In this document: positions 50,897-60,241 of the stretch, piece by piece | Position numbering within the stretch: the first letter of the stretch is position 1 | How the letters are laid out: every line of letters begins with the position of its first letter | DNA from: Faecalicatena absiana | GTDB taxonomy: Bacteria > Bacillota > Bacilli > Lactobacillales > Lactobacillaceae | Assembly (NCBI GenBank): GCA_017309015.1 | Contig: JAEDAG010000002.1 | Location: 62,001 to 126,000 of the forward strand | Length of the DNA: 64,000 nt | Direction of reading: 5' to 3' | The notes under the pieces: generated by a model | Told to the model about the DNA's origin: nothing | Databases searched by the model: none | What the model saw: only the letters and a program-made list of their open reading frames with translations | Position numbers and translations under genes: made by a program

Positions 50897-53155
50897 ATGA
50901 ACGTACATGGCTTAACGCAAAAAGAAGCCGAAGAAAGGCTGAAAAGGGACGGACTCAACGAGGTGCCCGAGCCCAAGTTCAATTTCTGGAAGGAGTTTGC
51001 TGGCAAGCTTTGGAACTTGTCAGCCTGGATCCTGGAAGGGGCGCTGCTGCTTGAATGTGCTCTGGGCAAGTGGATCCAGTCCTTCTTCGTATTATTGATG
51101 CTTTTGTTCGCGGCCTACAATGGGGCCACCCAGAAGAAGAAGTCCCGCAAGGTCCTCAGTGACATTTCCCATGAATTGACGCCGGTCGTCGCGGTTGAGC
51201 GGGACGGCCGCTGGGGCAAGCTGGACTCCAAGTACCTGGTCAAGGGCGACTTGATCAGCCTTAAGCGCGGGGACGTCTTAGCCGCGGACGCTGAGCTGGT
51301 CGAAGGGACCTTGAAGCTAGATGAATCATCGATTACCGGTGAATCCAAGCAGATTGACAAGCAAAAGGGCGACCAGGCCTTCGCGGGGACGACCGTAATG
51401 AGCGGCCAGGCCCTGGCCCGAGTCATAGCCGTCGGGGTCAACTCCAGAAGCGGGCAGACGATCAACCTGATCAACAACTCCGCAGCTCCTGGCCATTTGC
51501 AGCAGCTGCTGACCAAAATTATCTATTATCTCTGCCTGCTCGACGGCGTTTTGACCCTGATCTTGATCATTGCCGCCTTGATCCGGGGCGAGAACATTCT
51601 GGAAATGCTGCCGTTTTTGGCCATGATGTTCATTGCTTCGATTCCGGTGGCCATGCCCTCAACTTTTGCCCTGTCCAATTCCTTTGAGGCGACCCGCCTG
51701 TCAAAAGAAGGCGTCCTGACCAGTGACTTGACCGGGATCCAGGACGCGGCCAACCTCAATCTCCTGCTCTTGGACAAGACGGGAACGATTACTGAAAACA
51801 AGACGGCAGTTTCATCCTTCAGCAACTTGACCGGTCAGGCCGATGCGGACGTTTTGCCCCTGATCGGCGCCGCGGCTGACCTGCGCAACCAGAGCGTGAT
51901 TGACCAGGCCATCCTCAGCTACCTGCAAAAGCGGGATCTGCCGGCAGCGCCAGCTGATTCCTTTAGCCCCTTCACTTCTGACCGGGGCTACTCCATGGCC
52001 AAGTGCCAGGGCAAAACGATCAAGCTGGGCTCTTTTAAGCAGCTGGCCAAGCTGGATCCTGAGGCAGCCATTAAGGCCAGCCAGGTCGACTTTACCCAAG
52101 GGCGTTCAGTCGCGGCCGTGATCGATGACAAGCTGGCAGGCGTCTTTATCACCCAAGACAAGGTCCGCCCTGACTCCAAAGCTGCCTTAGCCGAGCTGGT
52201 CAAGCGCGGCATCAAGCCCATCATGCTGACCGGCGACAACAAGCGGACGGCTGAAGTCGTGGCCAAGCAGGTTGCCTTAAAGGGACAAGTGATCTCCATT
52301 TCCGACTTTAATGAGCAGACCGACGTCAAAAACTTGGCAGGGATCGCGGACGTTTTGCCAGAAGACAAATTGGCCATGGTCAAGCACTTCCAGGAGCTGG
52401 GCTACATCGTCGGTATGACCGGCGACGGGGTCAACGACTCCCCTGCCCTCAAGCAGGCTGAAGTCGGCATCGCCGTGGCCAATGCCGCTGACGTGGCCAA
52501 GAGAAGCGGCAAGATGGTCCTGCTCGATGATGGCCTAATGCCGATCGTCAAGATTCTGGATGCAGGCCACCGGGTCTACCAGCGGATGACCACCTGGTCT
52601 TTGACCAAGCTGGCCAGAACGGCGGAGCTGACCATGCTGCTGACCTTCTCCTACCTGGTCTTCGGCTATCTGCCAATGGCCCTGAACGCCATGGTCATCT
52701 ATACGATCATGAACAACATGGTCACGATGATGATTGGCACCGACAAGACCCAGATCAGCTACCAGCCGGAAAACTGGGACATGGGCAAGCTGGCTAAGAT
52801 CTCCTTCTCCCTGGCGGCAGCCTGGACCGCGATTGGCTTTGCCTTCGTGGCTGGCCTGGGCCAGCTTGGCGTCAGCCACGGGCAGACCGGCACCATGGTC
52901 TACGTCTTCCTGGTCATGAGCGCGATGATGATCGTCCTGATCACCCGGACGCGCGGCTTTTTCTGGCAATCAGCCCCGTCTAAGCCCGTTGCCCTGGTCC
53001 AATCAGCCGACATTCTCCTGACCTGCCTGTTGGCCCTCTTGGGCATCGCCATGCCGGCCATCAGTCTGAAAGAGCTGCTGACGGCCTTGTCTTCGGCCTT
53101 CCTGGCCGCGGTCCTGATCGACCTGGTCTACCGGCCGCTGATGAAAGAGCGCTAG
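50897..53155 (+). CDS. Proton-efflux P-type ATPase (type III)
   Basis: 752 residues. Cation-ATPase N-domain (MNVHGLTQKEAEERLKRDGL), actuator motif DESSITGESKQ, phosphorylation site LLLDKTGTITENK, nucleotide site ML TGDNKRTAEV, hinge MTGDGVNDSPALKQAEVGI. About ten TM helices; residues PVAMPS in TM4 fit the plasma-membrane H+-ATPase subgroup. Pumps protons out for acid tolerance. AAGGAGG before the start; own terminator at 53173-53205. Confidence 0.92.
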   Translation: MNVHGLTQKEAEERLKRDGLNEVPEPKFNFWKEFAGKLWNLSAWILEGALLLECALGKWIQSFFVLLMLLFAAYNGATQKKKSRKVLSDISHELTPVVAVERDGRWGKLDSKYLVKGDLISLKRGDVLAADAELVEGTLKLDESSITGESKQIDKQKGDQAFAGTTVMSGQALARVIAVGVNSRSGQTINLINNSAAPGHLQQLLTKIIYYLCLLDGVLTLILIIAALIRGENILEMLPFLAMMFIASIPVAMPSTFALSNSFEATRLSKEGVLTSDLTGIQDAANLNLLLLDKTGTITENKTAVSSFSNLTGQADADVLPLIGAAADLRNQSVIDQAILSYLQKRDLPAAPADSFSPFTSDRGYSMAKCQGKTIKLGSFKQLAKLDPEAAIKASQVDFTQGRSVAAVIDDKLAGVFITQDKVRPDSKAALAELVKRGIKPIMLTGDNKRTAEVVAKQVALKGQVISISDFNEQTDVKNLAGIADVLPEDKLAMVKHFQELGYIVGMTGDGVNDSPALKQAEVGIAVANAADVAKRSGKMVLLDDGLMPIVKILDAGHRVYQRMTTWSLTKLARTAELTMLLTFSYLVFGYLPMALNAMVIYTIMNNMVTMMIGTDKTQISYQPENWDMGKLAKISFSLAAAWTAIGFAFVAGLGQLGVSHGQTGTMVYVFLVMSAMMIVLITRTRGFFWQSAPSKPVALVQSADILLTCLLALLGIAMPAISLKELLTALSSAFLAAVLIDLVYRPLMKER

Positions 53156-53172
53156 TCTTTATGAAAAGCATG

Positions 53173-53205
53173 CAAAAAAGGATTCGCTTGGCGAATCCTT
53201 TTTTG
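53173..53205. terminator. Bidirectional terminator between P-type ATPase and AI-2E genes
   Basis: AAAAAAGGATTCGC, TTG loop, GCGAATCCTTTTTT; T-runs on both strands. Confidence 0.93.
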
Positions 53206-53233
53206 GTTGCACGCTGTGCAGAGTTTATTCGTG

Positions 53234-54373
53234 CTATTTCTCTTCTTTTGCTTGTCCGCTCTCGGCCAGCTGCTTTTGCCGGTAGGCGATCAAGCGCTCA
53301 AATTCCGTCTTCAGCAAGGCCCCCATTGGCACGGCGATCAGCATCCCCACAAAGCCGCCCATAGCGCCGCCGGCGATCACGCAGGCAATCACGTACAGGG
53401 GATGGATGTGAATGGCTGAGGACAAAAGCTTGGGGTTGAGCACGTTGCCGTCAATGGCCTGGATGATCAAGAGGATGATCATCCCCACGATCAAGGCCTC
53501 CATGTTCTGGCTGAGGGTGCAGGCCAGGATGACCATCCCATAGCCCAGAATTGGCCCAAAGTATGGGATCAGGTTGCCAATCCCGGTTACCATCCCGATC
53601 AGCAGGCCGTATGGCACCTTGGCGATCAGCATGGCCAGGCTGACTAAGAGGCCGACAATGAAGGCGTCGATGATCTGTCCCCGGATATAGCCGGAGAAGG
53701 CCTGATCGGCATCAGCTAAAAAGACCCTGATTACGCGAATCACCCGCTTGTTGAGCAGGGTTCCCAGGCTGCGCTTCCAGTAAGCCGCGATCCGCTGGCC
53801 ATCGTAAAGGAAGTAGATCGCAAAAATCATTCCAAAGAAGAAGTCGCTCAAGAAGCTGGTCACCCGGCCGACCCCTTTTTGCATGTAAGCCATGATGCCG
53901 CTGGTTGACCAGCCCTGCTTTTGCAGATAAGACATGATCTCGCTGATAAAACTGCTGTATTGGGCTTTCAGCTGGTCATACAGGCTGTCGATGCTGGCCA
54001 GGCTGAAATGGCTGAGCTGCTTGGAAAAAGTCACGACAATCGCGCCCACGGCCAGCAATAAAACCAGCAGGACCAAGGCGATGGTCAATGCCACGGCCAT
54101 GGACCGGCTGGCCGTCGCCACGGCCCCCTTGCTGCTGCCCTTTGAAAACTTCCGGTCAAAAAAGTTGGTCACCGGCAACAGCAAATAGGTCAAGACCAGG
54201 CCATAAGTCAGCGGCTGGGCAATCGCGGCCAGGATCTTGCCGACCCGTTGCCAGAAGCCTGATGACTCATAGGCCAAAAGCAGGATGATCAAGCCAGCAA
54301 AAACCGTGCCCAGACAGTATATGGCGATTTTAAAGTACTTTTGATCAATATGGTTCCAGAATTTGTTCATCAA
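53234..54373 (-). CDS. AI-2E-family transporter
   Basis: 379 residues with about eight TM segments (IAIYCLGTVFAGLIILLLAY, LVLTYLLLPVTNFFDRKF, FLSDFFFGMIFAIYFLYDGQ, GYGMVILACTLSQN...LLIIQAIDGNVLNPKLLS). The IDGNVLNP block is the family hallmark. Members export autoinducer-2 or act as sodium/proton antiporters; the sequence does not tell which. Confidence 0.88.
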   Translation of the reverse strand: MMNKFWNHIDQKYFKIAIYCLGTVFAGLIILLLAYESSGFWQRVGKILAAIAQPLTYGLVLTYLLLPVTNFFDRKFSKGSSKGAVATASRSMAVALTIALVLLVLLLAVGAIVVTFSKQLSHFSLASIDSLYDQLKAQYSSFISEIMSYLQKQGWSTSGIMAYMQKGVGRVTSFLSDFFFGMIFAIYFLYDGQRIAAYWKRSLGTLLNKRVIRVIRVFLADADQAFSGYIRGQIIDAFIVGLLVSLAMLIAKVPYGLLIGMVTGIGNLIPYFGPILGYGMVILACTLSQNMEALIVGMIILLIIQAIDGNVLNPKLLSSAIHIHPLYVIACVIAGGAMGGFVGMLIAVPMGALLKTEFERLIAYRQKQLAESGQAKEEK

Positions 54374-54433
54374 TCTACCTCGCTAGTTTGCTAGCCTTTA
54401 TTATAGCAGTTTCTCACGCCTGGCCAAAAGGGC

Positions 54434-54467
54434 AAAAAAATAGCGGCTCTCGCGAGTCGCTATTAAT
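54434..54467 (-). terminator. ilvE terminator
   Basis: TAGCG-CTC / GAG-CGCTA stem with GCGA loop and TTTTTTT on the minus strand. Confidence 0.85.
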
Positions 54468-54477
54468 TAGCGCATTT

Positions 54478-55503
54478 TTACAATACGTGGTGAATCCAGC
54501 CTTCTGGAGCTTCAATTTCACCGTTTTGAATGCCAGTCAAGGTGTTGTAAAGCTCACCCATGAACTTGCCTGGCTTCTCCATCCCTGATGGGAAGTTGAT
54601 TTCTTGGTCGCCGTTGACAACCTTGCCAACTGGTGACAGCACGGCTGCAGTACCAACCAATGCACATTCCTTGAATGAAGGAATTTCGTCGAAGCGAACC
54701 TTTCTTTCTTCAACGGTCAAGTTCAGGTAGTGTTCTGCCAAGTATACAATTGAGCGTCTAGTGATTGATGGCAAAATTGAGTTTGACTTAGGTACGACCA
54801 AGTGGTTGTTTTGGTCGATGAAGATGATGTTTGAGCCACCGGTTTCTTCAATGTAGGTTTGCGTAGCTGGGTCAAGGTACATGTTTTCTGAGAACCCGTC
54901 CTTGTGCGCACCTACAGTCGCCTTCAAACTCATGGCGTAGTTCAAAGCCGCCTTAACGTGGCCAGTCCCGCGAGGTGCGGCACGGTCGTATTGCGCAACT
55001 TGGATGGCAACTGGAGTAGCCCCGCCCTTGTAGTATGGGCCTACTGGAGTAGCAAAGATTCTGAACATGTAGTCCCTGGCTGGAGCAACGCCGATGATTG
55101 GCGTGGTTCCGATTTCGTAAGGACGCAGGTAAAGGGTCGCGCCTGAGCCATATGGTGGTACCCAGTCAACGTTGGCCTTTACGACTTCTTCAATGCCCTT
55201 GACGAATTGGTCCTTTGGGTATGGTGCCATTTCCAGGCGCTTGGCTGAGTTGTACATTCTTTCAGCGTTTTGGTCTGGACGGAAGACAACGACAGAGCCG
55301 TCCTTCCAAGTGTAGGCCTTCATCCCTTCAAAGACTTGCTGTGCGTATTGCAGGGTTTCAGCACATTCATTTAAAACAACGTTCGGGTCAGCAGTCAGCT
55401 TGCCGCCTTGCCAAGCACCGTCGTGGAATTCGTCCACATAGCGTTTGTCAGTTTGGTGATAAGCAAAACCGATGTTTGCCCAATCAAGATCTTTCTTAGC
55501 CAT
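54478..55503 (-). CDS. ilvE: Branched-chain amino acid aminotransferase
   Basis: 341 residues, PLP fold type IV. Blocks: LQYAQQVFEGMKAY, FRPDQNAERMYNSAKRLEMA, YLRPYEIGTT, GHVKAALNYAMSLKATVGAH and YIEETGGSNIIFI. Transfers the amino group between Leu/Ile/Val and 2-oxoglutarate. Codon use is unusually optimised (many repeated preferred codons), hinting at high expression. AGGAGGTAAAAATC precedes the start. Confidence 0.95.
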   Translation of the reverse strand: MAKKDLDWANIGFAYHQTDKRYVDEFHDGAWQGGKLTADPNVVLNECAETLQYAQQVFEGMKAYTWKDGSVVVFRPDQNAERMYNSAKRLEMAPYPKDQFVKGIEEVVKANVDWVPPYGSGATLYLRPYEIGTTPIIGVAPARDYMFRIFATPVGPYYKGGATPVAIQVAQYDRAAPRGTGHVKAALNYAMSLKATVGAHKDGFSENMYLDPATQTYIEETGGSNIIFIDQNNHLVVPKSNSILPSITRRSIVYLAEHYLNLTVEERKVRFDEIPSFKECALVGTAAVLSPVGKVVNGDQEINFPSGMEKPGKFMGELYNTLTGIQNGEIEAPEGWIHHVL

Positions 55504-55549
55504 GATTTTTACCTCCTAAATGTTTCAATCACTAGTTGTTTATGTGTTT

Positions 55550-55578
55550 AATATAATACTCATTTTTAGATTTGGCAA
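55550..55578 (-). promoter_or_regulatory. Promoter of ilvE
   Basis: Minus strand TTGCCA, 17-bp spacer, TATATT, about 47 bp before the start. No T-box antiterminator pattern is seen. Confidence 0.7.
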
Positions 55579-55750
55579 CAGCTTTTTAAAGAACTTTTCA
55601 TTTTAATCATATTTTTCCTAAAAAGTCCTTCTTCCTGCTCCAGCGCGTAAATAAGCAAGCTTTTCCCGCACTGAAAGCGCTGTTTTCCGCCATCAACCTA
55701 GTTATAGCACATTTTCCCAGGACCGGCTAAGAAAGCTTCCTAATTTTTAT

Positions 55751-56638
55751 TTAATCATCAACATCCGAGGAGATGATGTCCTCGTTCATCCCCCGCTCGC
55801 ATTCGGCTTGCACGGTCACGTGGTTGATGCCGAACTTTTTCCGCAAGATGACGGCAATCTCCTGGTCAATTGCCTCGATCCTTTCCGCGGTCAAGTCATC
55901 ATCAACGTTGATGTGCGCGTCAAGCATCACCATATCGTCGCTGTAGCGCCAAATGTGCACGTGGTGGATTTTCTTGACCCCCGGACAGGTCAGGACAGCC
56001 CGCTCAACCTCTTCCAGGTCGATATCCGGGTTGGTCTCCATTAAGACGTTGGCCGAGTCCTTGGTGACCTCAAAAGCCTCCTTCAGCAAGATAATTGAGG
56101 CCGCCAGGGTCAAAACCGGGTCCACCAGGGTCCAATCCCACAAATAAATGACGATTGAGCCAACGACCACGGCCACTGACGACAAGGTATCGGACATCAT
56201 GTTCAAGAACAAGGCCCGGGCATTCAAGCTGCTCTTGGCCCCGCTCAGCAGGATCAGCATGGACAAGAGGTTCCCCGCCAGCCCAACCAGGGAGACGATG
56301 AACATGATCCGGCCTTCGATTGGCTCAGGATGACTGAAGCGCTGGATGGCCGAGAAAAAGAGGTAGACGCTGATGACCAGCAGAACGACCCCATTGGTAT
56401 AGGCAGCCAGGGTTTCTGCCCGCCGGTAGCCAAAAGTCTTGTGAGCGTCCTTGTGCTTCTTGGAGATTAGATTGGCGACGAAGGCCAAAATGATTGAAGC
56501 CACGTCTGAGAGATTGTGCAAGGCATCCGAGAGGAGGGCCAGCGACCCGGAGAGGAAGCCCCCGATGAATTCCGCGGCCGTGATGATCACGTTAAGAACT
56601 GTGACCCACAGATAGCGCTTTGAAGATTGATCTTTCAT
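55751..56638 (-). CDS. Cation diffusion facilitator family exporter
   Basis: 295 residues, six TM segments. TM2 carries DALHNLSDVASI (HxxxD metal site) while TM5 has NMMSDTLSS (NxxxD instead of the usual HxxxD), so metal preference may differ from standard zinc exporters. Cytoplasmic C-terminal domain: HHVHIWRYSDDMVMLDAHI. Exports Zn2+ or related divalent ions. A histidine-poor loop is also noted. Confidence 0.9.
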   Translation of the reverse strand: MKDQSSKRYLWVTVLNVIITAAEFIGGFLSGSLALLSDALHNLSDVASIILAFVANLISKKHKDAHKTFGYRRAETLAAYTNGVVLLVISVYLFFSAIQRFSHPEPIEGRIMFIVSLVGLAGNLLSMLILLSGAKSSLNARALFLNMMSDTLSSVAVVVGSIVIYLWDWTLVDPVLTLAASIILLKEAFEVTKDSANVLMETNPDIDLEEVERAVLTCPGVKKIHHVHIWRYSDDMVMLDAHINVDDDLTAERIEAIDQEIAVILRKKFGINHVTVQAECERGMNEDIISSDVDD

Positions 56639-56678
56639 TTCTTGTACCTGCCTGTCTTGTTTTTGGAAAATCTGTTGC

Positions 56679-56716
56679 TAAAAAGCCAGCAAGCACTGCT
56701 TGCTGGCTTTTCTTGT
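56679..56716 (-). terminator. Terminator after apt
   Basis: AAAAGCCAGCAAGCA and TGCTTGCTGGCTTTTC arms; also usable on the plus strand. Confidence 0.88.
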
Positions 56717-56737
56717 TCATTCAGTCTGTCTTCGTGC

Positions 56738-57265
56738 TTAGGCACCGTGGTATTGCACCAGTGAGAAGATGTCAACGTCAGGGAACTTTTCCCGGCCCTT
56801 CAGGTCAGTCAGTTCGATGTAGAAGGCCGCACCGACCAGCTTGCCGCCAAGGCGCTCGATCAATTCCTTGGTCGCGCGCAGGGTGCCGGCAGTGGCCATC
56901 AAGTCGTCGCAGATCACTACTCTTTGGCCTGGCTTGATCGCGTCCTTGTGCATCTCCAGCACGTTTGAACCGTATTCCAAGTCATAGGCCGCGCTTTCAA
57001 CCTCGCGTGGCAGCTTGTGCGGCTTGCGGGCTGGCACGAAGCCAACGCCCAGTTCGATGGCCACTGGCGTGCCAACAAGGAAGCCCCGGGCTTCAGGCCC
57101 AACAATCACATCAGCATGGCGGCTCTTGGCATATTCAGCGATATCATGGGTCGCTGCTCTGAAAGCTTCACCATCTTGCAGCAAAGGAGTGATGTCTCTG
57201 AAGATAATCCCCTCGTTAGGGAAGTCCTTGATGCTGGCGATGTATTTCTTGTAATCAATTGACAT
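56738..57265 (-). CDS. apt: Adenine phosphoribosyltransferase
   Basis: 175 residues. PRPP-binding motif [15 protein letters not shown]; also [46 protein letters not shown]. Converts adenine and PRPP to AMP (purine salvage). Starts 2 bp after recJ; the same gene pair is common in Firmicutes. Confidence 0.97.
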   Translation of the reverse strand: MSIDYKKYIASIKDFPNEGIIFRDITPLLQDGEAFRAATHDIAEYAKSRHADVIVGPEARGFLVGTPVAIELGVGFVPARKPHKLPREVESAAYDLEYGSNVLEMHKDAIKPGQRVVICDDLMATAGTLRATKELIERLGGKLVGAAFYIELTDLKGREKFPDVDIFSLVQYHGA

Positions 57266-57267
57266 TT

Positions 57268-59538
57268 CTATATCCTCCGTCTACTAAGACCGTTGGCGTA
57301 ACGCAGCAGCTCATTTGTCGAGATTGTTCGTAATCTGTTCACGAACGCAATCTGGGCCTTCACTGAACGGTAGTAGCCCGAATCATTCAAGCTCTTCTTA
57401 GTCAAATTCGGACTTGGCACCAACTTGTCTCCTTCCATTTTAACAAAATCAAGCGTAAAAAACACCCTCAAAATGAAAAGGAGACCTTCCGGCTTTAATC
57501 CAAGCTGACCGGCGGCTTGCAGGTAATTGTTCGCCTTTTGCCCAGGATGAGCGCGGAAGTACTCCCAGACCCGGCCGAAAGCCTCCCGGCCAGGCAGCTG
57601 CTTGCCTGGCAGCCGGTCCAGCTGGAAGCGCAAGTAGAGCTGCTTGTAGTCCTTGGCCAGGACGAAGTTGAGCTGGTCTGGGTTGGCGGGTACGTCCAAG
57701 ACGGTTACGATCTGCTCGCTCAGGTCCTCATCATCCTTGGCCATGGTCAGCATCTCAGCCGGAATCCCATAGCGCTTTTGCGCCAATTGGGCATTCTTGG
57801 GGTCAAACAAGAGATACTTGTCCGCGAAGCCCAGCAGGTCTTCCTGCTGGCGGAAGTCAACCACCTTCTGCTGGGCCAGGTAGATCGGCTGCCCGTAGTG
57901 CACGCCCGCCACCTGGAATTGAACGCTCGTCTTGCCCCGGAAAGTATTCGTGCTCAGACTCACGTAAAGCTTGTCGATAAAGGGCAGCACCATTTCTGTA
58001 ATCTTGTGGTCAAAATCGATGGCCCGCACATTGGCAACGTTGAAGCTGCAGCCCTTCTTCATGGCCCGGAAACCGCTGATCTTTGGCTGGGTCACCGAAA
58101 AGACCGGGGCTTCATTGTCAGTCCCAAAAGGACCAACCAGAGCCAGCTGGCTGACGGCATCCAAGCTGACATCCAACGGCTTGATCTCGCCGTCGTACTG
58201 CTTGACCGTTTCCTGCAGATGGTCCTGCTTTTGGAAGCTGCCTTCAAAATCCTCCCGCAATTGGTCAAGCTTGTCTAGCGTCAGCGACAAACCGCAGGCA
58301 TAGTCATGGCCGCCAAATTGGGTCAGGGTCGTCCCTTCCAGGGGCTTTAAGGCATCAAACAGGTTGAAGCCAAATTTCTCTGAGGACCGGCCTGACCCCT
58401 TGACCATGCCGTCCCCATTCTTGGTCAGCATCAAAGTCGGCTTGTGGTACTCATCCGCGATCCGGTTGGCAACCAGCCCCATGACCCCTTCATGCCAGTC
58501 AGGGTCATAAAGAGTAAGCGTGGCTTGGCTCTGGTAGCCCTGCTTGACTACCTGCTGCTCAGCTTCCAAAGTCGTCTGGGCCGTCAATTCCCGGCGCTCG
58601 GTATTCAGCTTCTCCACCCGGTCGGCCAGCTGCTTGGCTTCTTCCGGCGTTTCCGCCAGCAAAAGCTTGACGGCCAAAGCCGCGTCATCCAGGCGGCCGC
58701 AGGCGTTAAGCCGGGGCGCGATCTTGAAGCCGATGTCGGTCTCATCAATCTGGCCCATGGTCAGCCCTGCGTTGGCAATCAGGGCCCGCAAGCCCGGTCT
58801 GGCCGTCTGGTTCAGCAGTTCCAGGCCACGCTTGACGATGACGTGGCCTTCTCCTGACACCTTGACCATATCGCCAATCGTCCCAATCATCGCCAGCTCC
58901 AGAAATTCACTGGCCGTATCCTGCAGGACTGCCCGGGCAATAGTGTAGGCCACGCCGGCCCCGCAATAGTCATCAAAAGGATAGGCCTGGCCTGGATAAT
59001 TGCAGTGCACGATCGCGCACGCCTCCGGCATCTTGTCCTTGAAGGTGTGGTGGTCGGTCACGATCACGTCAACCCCATGCTCCTGGGCATAAGCGACCTC
59101 TTCAAGCCCGGTCACCCCGTTGTCGACGGTGATAATCAGTTTCGTCCCGTCAGCCACGATCTCCTTGTAGCGGTCAAGGCTTGGTCCATAGCCGTCTTTA
59201 AAGCGGTTGGGGATAAAGTAGTGGACGTCCCCGCCCATGATGCCCAGCATTTCAACCATGATCGTCGTGGCAGTAATGCCGTCAGCATCATAGTCTCCAT
59301 AGACCGTAATCTTCTCCCCGCCGTCCAGAGCCTGGTTGATCCGGTCGACGGCCTTGTCCATATCATGCATCAGGTATGGATCAGCCAGGTCTGCCTCAGT
59401 TGCCGTGAACCAAAAGTTCAATTTTTCCGCCGTGTCAATGCCTCGCAAAGAAAACAACTTAGCCGCCAATGGGCTAAGTTGATATTCATCGATCAGTTCT
59501 TGAGACAATGGCGCGGCTTTTCTTTCTTGCCATTTCAT
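57268..59538 (-). CDS. recJ: Single-stranded-DNA exonuclease RecJ
   Basis: 756 residues. DHH phosphoesterase motifs: [65 protein letters not shown]1 part [17 protein letters not shown] and [12 protein letters not shown]. 5'-3' exonuclease for recombination and mismatch repair. Extended C-terminus as in other lactobacilli. Start overlaps the sortase stop (TAATG). Confidence 0.97.
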   Translation of the reverse strand: MKWQERKAAPLSQELIDEYQLSPLAAKLFSLRGIDTAEKLNFWFTATEADLADPYLMHDMDKAVDRINQALDGGEKITVYGDYDADGITATTIMVEMLGIMGGDVHYFIPNRFKDGYGPSLDRYKEIVADGTKLIITVDNGVTGLEEVAYAQEHGVDVIVTDHHTFKDKMPEACAIVHCNYPGQAYPFDDYCGAGVAYTIARAVLQDTASEFLELAMIGTIGDMVKVSGEGHVIVKRGLELLNQTARPGLRALIANAGLTMGQIDETDIGFKIAPRLNACGRLDDAALAVKLLLAETPEEAKQLADRVEKLNTERRELTAQTTLEAEQQVVKQGYQSQATLTLYDPDWHEGVMGLVANRIADEYHKPTLMLTKNGDGMVKGSGRSSEKFGFNLFDALKPLEGTTLTQFGGHDYACGLSLTLDKLDQLREDFEGSFQKQDHLQETVKQYDGEIKPLDVSLDAVSQLALVGPFGTDNEAPVFSVTQPKISGFRAMKKGCSFNVANVRAIDFDHKITEMVLPFIDKLYVSLSTNTFRGKTSVQFQVAGVHYGQPIYLAQQKVVDFRQQEDLLGFADKYLLFDPKNAQLAQKRYGIPAEMLTMAKDDEDLSEQIVTVLDVPANPDQLNFVLAKDYKQLYLRFQLDRLPGKQLPGREAFGRVWEYFRAHPGQKANNYLQAAGQLGLKPEGLLFILRVFFTLDFVKMEGDKLVPSPNLTKKSLNDSGYYRSVKAQIAFVNRLRTISTNELLRYANGLSRRRI

Positions 59539-60239
59539 TATCTTAGTTTAAACATCTCCAGCTTCTTGTCGCTTGCCCGTTCGCGCTTGACCAGCTTCCC
59601 CCGCAAAGCCCAGCGGTTCCTCCCGCCGTCAGCACAAGTGATCAGGGTCACCATGGGCTGCTTGGTCTGGTTGACCAGCCAGACGGCATACGGATTAACG
59701 ACTTTCTTGTAGTTGATCTGGTAGACATAGACCCGCTTCAGGTCAGTCAAGTAGACCTTTGCCCCGAGCTTGACGTCCTCAAGGGGCGAAAACAGGATGC
59801 CCTTTTCGGTCATATAGTGACCGGCCAGGGGATAGTTGCCCTTGCCCATCTTTTGGTCAGCTCGCATCGTGGCCCCGCCAGTTGACAGGGAATCATCCGA
59901 CAAGCCCAGCATTACCGGCAGATACAGCTTGACGCTGGGAATCGCCATGGCGCCGACCGCGCCAGCCGTGTGCCTGACCCGGCTCCTGGCCGCCTGGGCC
60001 AGGTCAATCTCCTTGACCTGGCTGAAGTCATAAGTTGCCTTCTGCCGCTGGTTCTTGACCACCTGCTCGGCCGTCAGGCCCTTCAAAGCACTCTGTGAGT
60101 TCTGCTTGACGACCAGACCGCTGATCTGCCGGTTGAACACCAATATCAGGCCAACCAGCAGCAGGATGACCGCCGCGATCCGCAGCAGCAGCATGCTCAG
60201 CTTTTGCTTTTTGCCAGAATTTTGTCTGTCTTCAGCCAT
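59538..60239 (-). CDS. srtA: Class A sortase
   Basis: 233 residues. N-terminal TM anchor (LLLRIAAVILLLVGLILVF), catalytic His in LAGHYMTEKGILFSPLEDV, Cys in TLITCADGG and Arg in NRWALRGKLV. Anchors LPXTG-type surface proteins to the wall. Placed between lepA (2-bp gap) and recJ (1-bp overlap), so co-expressed with housekeeping genes. Confidence 0.94.
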   Translation of the reverse strand: MAEDRQNSGKKQKLSMLLLRIAAVILLLVGLILVFNRQISGLVVKQNSQSALKGLTAEQVVKNQRQKATYDFSQVKEIDLAQAARSRVRHTAGAVGAMAIPSVKLYLPVMLGLSDDSLSTGGATMRADQKMGKGNYPLAGHYMTEKGILFSPLEDVKLGAKVYLTDLKRVYVYQINYKKVVNPYAVWLVNQTKQPMVTLITCADGGRNRWALRGKLVKRERASDKKLEMFKLR

Positions 60240-60241
60240 GT

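Noticed and set aside
55504-55750. T-box leader for ilvE
   Set aside because: No specifier or T-box consensus; a normal promoter lies 47 bp from the start.
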